DNA of 7,980 nucleotides, from NCBI GenBank assembly GCA_013152825.1, contig JAADFP010000086.1, positions 1-7,980 of the forward strand. The letters run 5' to 3'. Below, in pieces: positions 5,421-7,980 of this stretch. Every line of letters begins with the position of its first letter. The first letter of the stretch is position 1. Made by a program: the position numbers and the translations under genes. The stretch is from Caldisericota bacterium. GTDB taxonomy: Bacteria; CAIJMQ01; JAADFP01. Below the pieces are notes generated by a model, which saw nothing but the letters and a program-made list of their open reading frames with translations, was not told where the DNA came from and made no database searches.

Positions 5421-5690
5421 ATGCCTTTAACAACGGAAAAGAAAAAAGAGCTGATAGACAATTTCAGGTTGCATGAGAAAGACACGGGTTCTCCTGAGGT
5501 TCAGATAGCTCTCCTCACGCAGAGAATTAACAATCTCTCGGAACATCTAAAAAAGTTTAAAAAAGACCGCTCTTCCCGCCGCGGTCTTCTCAAGCTGGTG
5601 GGAGAAAGACGGTCCCTCCTCGATTATCTGAAAAGGCAGGACACCTCCAGATATTCTAAATTAATAGAAGCGCTAAATCTCAGGAAGTAG
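5421..5690 (+). CDS. rpsO: 30S ribosomal protein S15
   Basis: Primary 16S rRNA-binding protein of the 30S platform; binds the helix 20-21-22 junction and helix 22. The 89 residues are exactly the family length, with the hallmark segments HEKDTGSPEVQIALLT (18-33) and SSRRGLLKLVGERRSLLDYL (51-70). H42, D49 and S52 (counting Met as 1), the contacts to the GU/GC motif, are all present. AAGGAG at 5407-5412 gives a good ribosome binding site 8 bases before ATG. It is the first gene of its unit, with its own promoter and a structured leader. S15 represses its own translation in several bacteria, so autoregulation is likely here. Unusually it is followed directly by infC rather than pnp, its TAG sharing one base with the infC GTG. 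Confidence 0.97.
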   Translation: MPLTTEKKKELIDNFRLHEKDTGSPEVQIALLTQRINNLSEHLKKFKKDRSSRRGLLKLVGERRSLLDYLKRQDTSRYSKLIEALNLRK

Positions 5691-6226
5691 TGAGTAGAAA
5701 TCCCCGTTTCCATACCCAGCAATATAGAGTTAACGAGCGTATAAGAGTGCGTGAGGTTAGAGTGGTAGATCCTCAGGGGAGACAGATAGGAATAATGGGC
5801 AGAGACCAGGCTTTGAGGCTGGCAAGCGACTTAGGATTAGACCTGGTAGAAGTCGCTTCGCAGACTTACCCGCCTGTCTGCCGGATAATGGATTACGGAA
5901 AATTTAAATACGAGCAGAAAAAACGCGAGAAAGATGCAAAGAAAAAACAAAAATCCCAGGAGGTAAAGGAAGTTAAATTCCGTCCTTCCATAGACGAACA
6001 TGACCTGGACAGAAAAGTGCAGTACATAAAGGATTTTTTGCAAGAAGGGCACAAAGTAAGAGTCATCCTTTTCTTCCGGGGAAGAGAAATGGTGCATTTA
6101 GACAGAGGAAGAAAGCTTCTGGAAAAAATCAGGTTGGAAGTAGAAAAGGAAGCAGAGACAACCAAGACCCCTACATTAATGGGGAGGATCTTAATGATGG
6201 TGCTTTCTCCCAAGGGAAGGAGTTAA
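5690..6226 (+). CDS. infC: Translation initiation factor IF-3
   Basis: Binds the 30S subunit, keeps 50S away and proofreads initiator tRNA and start codon. The 178 residues cover the N domain (about 11-80, with YRVNERIR, LDLVEVA and PPVCRIMDYGKFKYE), a lysine-rich linker (about 77-95), and the C domain (about 96-174, with KFRPSIDEHDLDRKV and FFRGREMVH). The start is GTG at 5690, overlapping the rpsO TAG by one base; AGGA at 5682-5685 is only 4 bases away, so reinitiation after rpsO is likely. Many bacteria use a rare start (AUU in E. coli) for infC autoregulation; GTG is less extreme but still non-AUG. The start lies in AGTAGTGAGTAGA, close to the intergenic heptad repeat. Confidence 0.96.
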   Translation: MSRNPRFHTQQYRVNERIRVREVRVVDPQGRQIGIMGRDQALRLASDLGLDLVEVASQTYPPVCRIMDYGKFKYEQKKREKDAKKKQKSQEVKEVKFRPSIDEHDLDRKVQYIKDFLQEGHKVRVILFFRGREMVHLDRGRKLLEKIRLEVEKEAETTKTPTLMGRILMMVLSPKGRS

Positions 6227-6228
6227 AA

Positions 6229-6426
6229 ATGGGCAACCTTAAAGTTAAAAAATCAGCTGCAAAAAGATTCTGGGTAAGTGGAAGTGGTAAAATAATGCGG
6301 AGAAAAGCCGGGCATAGCCACCTATTGGGGAAGAAGACCAGTGCCCGGAAAAGACGATTGAAGATGTCCACTCCGTTGACCTCGGATAATGCCTCTCGGA
6401 TAAAAAAGATACTGAGAGTTGGATAA
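6229..6426 (+). CDS. rpmI: 50S ribosomal protein L35
   Basis: Small basic protein of the large subunit. The 65 residues match the family: LKVKKSAAKRFWVSGSGKI, then RRKAGHSHLLGKKTSARKRRL, and the terminal segment SRIKKILRVG. The beginning (MGNLKVKK) departs slightly from the common MPKMKTHKG. AAGGAG at 6217-6222, inside the end of infC, lies 6 bases before ATG, and only 2 bases separate the two genes. There is no room for a separate L20-binding leader between infC and rpmI; any L20 control site would have to lie within infC, and I did not identify one. Confidence 0.96.
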   Translation: MGNLKVKKSAAKRFWVSGSGKIMRRKAGHSHLLGKKTSARKRRLKMSTPLTSDNASRIKKILRVG

Positions 6427-6435
6427 GGAGGAAAC

Positions 6436-6789
6436 ATGCGCGTCAAAAGAGGTTTAATTAAAAGTAAAAAACGCAGAAAGCTAAGAAAACTAACCAAGGG
6501 ATTCTGGGGAGGAAGGAAACTTCATCGCACTGCTAAAGAAACAGTAATGCGAGCTCTTGCCTATGCCTATCGCGACAGAAAAGTAAGAAAGAGAGAATTC
6601 CGTAAACTCTGGATAGAGAGAATCAATGCAGCAGTAAGAGCCTATGGTCTCACCTACTCCCAATTCATCGGTGGTCTTAAAAAGCATAACATAGACCTTG
6701 ACCGTAAGGTGCTTGCCGACATGGCCGTCAACTATCCAGTAGATTTTAAGAATTTAGTAGAAACAGTTAAAAAAGAAGCACGTGCTTAG
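6436..6789 (+). CDS. rplT: 50S ribosomal protein L20
   Basis: Early 23S rRNA-binding protein needed for 50S assembly. The 117 residues match the usual length, with the extended basic N-terminus MRVKRGLIKSKKRRKLRKLTKG followed by FWGGRKLHRTAKETVMRAL, then the globular part RKLWIERINAAVRAYGLTYSQFI and LDRKVLADMAV. A strong AGGAGG (6426-6431), touching the rpmI stop, lies 4 bases before ATG. L20 represses the infC-rpmI-rplT mRNA in E. coli and Bacillus; the order here is the same, but the leader I can see belongs to rpsO and looks like an S15 rather than an L20 site. Last gene before a 177-base spacer. Confidence 0.97.
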   Translation: MRVKRGLIKSKKRRKLRKLTKGFWGGRKLHRTAKETVMRALAYAYRDRKVRKREFRKLWIERINAAVRAYGLTYSQFIGGLKKHNIDLDRKVLADMAVNYPVDFKNLVETVKKEARA

Positions 6790-6801
6790 CTAAGAAGAAA
6801 C

Positions 6802-6850
6802 AGTGAGCAAGGAAGTACGGGTAGCGAGTAGTAAGAAGGGAAAAGATTAG
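6802..6850 (+). repeat. Second locus of heptad-like AGTAG repeat
   Basis: After rplT the spacer again carries AGTGAGC (6802), AGCGAGT (6823) and AGTAAGA (6830) on a 7-base register, with weaker units between. GTAGCGAGTAG at 6821-6831 is identical to 122-132, more than 6 kb away. It occupies the same kind of position, directly after a gene end. Confidence 0.45.
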
Positions 6851-6862
6851 TGTCTTTTACCC
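6838..6862 (+). other. Hairpin after rplT
   Basis: GGGAAAAGA (6838-6846) pairs with TCTTTT-a-CCC (6853-6862), 9 pairs with one bulged A and a 6-base loop. No U-tract follows directly; a TTTTT run comes only about 18 bases later (from 6881). It could be an inefficient terminator, an mRNA end or processing site, or nothing. The rest of the rplT-pheS spacer holds a weak TATATT (6928-6933) and AAGGA (6952-6956), the latter serving pheS. Confidence 0.35.
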
Positions 6863-6966
6863 TGGACCCAAGCCCGATGCTTTTTGTGATACGTCAAAGA
6901 TTTGTTATTTTGGGTGTCTCCCCTGTATATATTTATCCATTTCTCCATAGCAAGGATAGTTGAAAA

Positions 6967-7968
6967 ATGTGGGAAAAACTCGCCCAACTTAAGAAAAAAT
7001 ACCTATCACTTTTAGAAAAAGTAGAGAATCAGGAAGAGTTAGAATCTCTAAGAATAGAAATTCTGGGCAGAAAGGGAGTTCTCACCTCCTTGCTGAAGGG
7101 GATAAAAGACCTGCCTCCAGAGTTAAAACCAGAGGTAGGAAAGCAGGCCAACCAGTTCAAAGCCCTCATAACCTCTCTTCTCTCTAAAAAACAGGAGGAG
7201 CTTAAAAGCAAAAAAGAGCACTCATTTGATTATACTCTTCCTGCTTTCCCCATATACAAAGGAAAACTCCATCCCCTCACCAGAGTTACAAAAGAGATAC
7301 TGGATATTTTTCAACACCTGGGATTCCAGGTTTTTACCGGGCCAGAGATTGAAACAGACCACTACAATTTCCAGTCTCTGAATTTCCCTCCTGACCATCC
7401 TGCCAGGGATGTGCAGGACTCTTTTCACCTAAAAGGGGAATATCTTCTTCGTACCCAGACTTCCCCGGTACAAATAAGGGTGATGGAAAAATACCCTCCC
7501 CCCATCCGCATGATTTCACCCGGAAGATGCTTCAGGAGAGATACTCCTGACGCCACGCATCTCCCAATGTTCCACCAGATTGAAGGACTGGCAGTAGACA
7601 AAAATATACGCTTCACCGATTTAAAAGGGGTTCTGGGAGAATTTGTCCATGCCTTCTTCGGAGAAGAAGTAAAAATGCGCTTTACTCCTTCTTACTTCCC
7701 CTTTACCGAACCCAGTGCCGAAGCTTCCATCTCCTGCATAATATGTGCCGGGAAGGGATGCAGGACATGCTCCTTCACTGGGTGGCTGGAGATACTGGGA
7801 GCAGGAATGGTGCACCCCAATGTACTGAAAGCCGTTAATTACAACCCGGAAAGGTATACCGGTTTTGCTTTCGGGATGGGCGTAGAAAGAATCACCATGC
7901 TAAAATTCGGAATAAATGATATTCGCTTACTCTACGAAAACGATATAAGATTTCTCCGGCAAATTTGA
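6967..7968 (+). CDS. pheS: Phenylalanyl-tRNA synthetase alpha subunit
   Basis: Catalytic subunit of the alpha2-beta2 class II enzyme that charges tRNA-Phe. The 333 residues are complete: an N-terminal coiled coil that contacts tRNA (about 1-85, with LRIEILGRKGVLT), motif 1 region (LHPLTRVTKEILDIFQHLGF, 101-120), motif 2 (GRCFRRDTPDATHLPMFHQIEG, 186-207), and motif 3 (GFAFGMGVERITML, 299-312). A301 in GFAF is the position that sets amino-acid side-chain selectivity in E. coli (A294). A four-cysteine cluster, C257, C260, C265 and C268, precedes GWLEILGAGMVHP, as in many bacterial PheS. AAGGA lies 10 bases before ATG. Only 12 bases remain after the stop (TGA 7966-7968), so pheT, the expected partner, would start just outside the window. 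Confidence 0.97.
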   Translation: MWEKLAQLKKKYLSLLEKVENQEELESLRIEILGRKGVLTSLLKGIKDLPPELKPEVGKQANQFKALITSLLSKKQEELKSKKEHSFDYTLPAFPIYKGKLHPLTRVTKEILDIFQHLGFQVFTGPEIETDHYNFQSLNFPPDHPARDVQDSFHLKGEYLLRTQTSPVQIRVMEKYPPPIRMISPGRCFRRDTPDATHLPMFHQIEGLAVDKNIRFTDLKGVLGEFVHAFFGEEVKMRFTPSYFPFTEPSAEASISCIICAGKGCRTCSFTGWLEILGAGMVHPNVLKAVNYNPERYTGFAFGMGVERITMLKFGINDIRLLYENDIRFLRQI

Positions 7969-7980
7969 GGTTAAGAAGTT

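Noticed and set aside
6790..6966. T-box leader upstream of pheS
   Set aside because: No TGGNACCGCG-type sequence and no specifier stem could be found in the 177 bases.
1..7980. CRISPR array, transposase, tRNA or rRNA genes
   Set aside because: No regularly spaced identical repeats, transposase motifs, cloverleaf-like sequence or rRNA signature were seen anywhere in the window.

Overview
This is a bacterial chromosomal window of densely packed housekeeping genes, all on the + strand. Gene content and strong Shine-Dalgarno sequences (AGGAGG, GGAG) mark it as bacterial. The genes use many AGA/AGG and AAA codons and the base composition is moderately AT-rich. I cannot name the phylum. The variant MetRS signatures, the heptad-repeat intergenic DNA and the rpsO-infC junction would fit an uncultivated lineage, but that is inference.

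Layout. Positions 1-82 are the last 26 codons of a YebC/PmpR-family regulator. Positions 83-351 are a non-coding spacer of degenerate 7-nt repeats around a perfect 8-bp palindromic hairpin. Positions 352-2415 hold ruvC, ruvA and ruvB, the Holliday-junction resolution set, with overlapping ends; ruvC appears to be leaderless. A 65-residue unknown protein (2419-2616) follows ruvB from an excellent ribosome binding site. Positions 2702-4206 encode methionyl-tRNA synthetase, but the frame breaks near 3420. A receiver-only response regulator (4203-4592) and pyrF (4582-5256) follow, each overlapping the gene before it.

A second unit starts at about 5262 with an extended -10 promoter and a long structured leader, then rpsO, infC, rpmI and rplT. 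After a 177-nt spacer comes pheS, complete, with pheT presumably just beyond the window. The infC-rpmI-rplT-pheS order is the classic translation cluster, but here rpsO takes the place thrS has in E. coli, and its stop codon shares a base with the GTG start of infC.

Functionally the window covers recombination repair (RuvABC), tRNA charging (MetRS, PheRS alpha), ribosome assembly and initiation (S15, L35, L20, IF3) and the last step of UMP synthesis (PyrF), with an orphan phospho-receiver embedded among them. There is no mobile element, CRISPR array, tRNA or rRNA. The best candidates for something new are the rpsO leader RNA (a 21-bp interrupted hairpin carrying a G-U/G-C pair step like the S15 site on 16S rRNA), the 7-nt-periodic intergenic DNA, the interrupted metG with altered class I signatures, and the embedded receiver gene.
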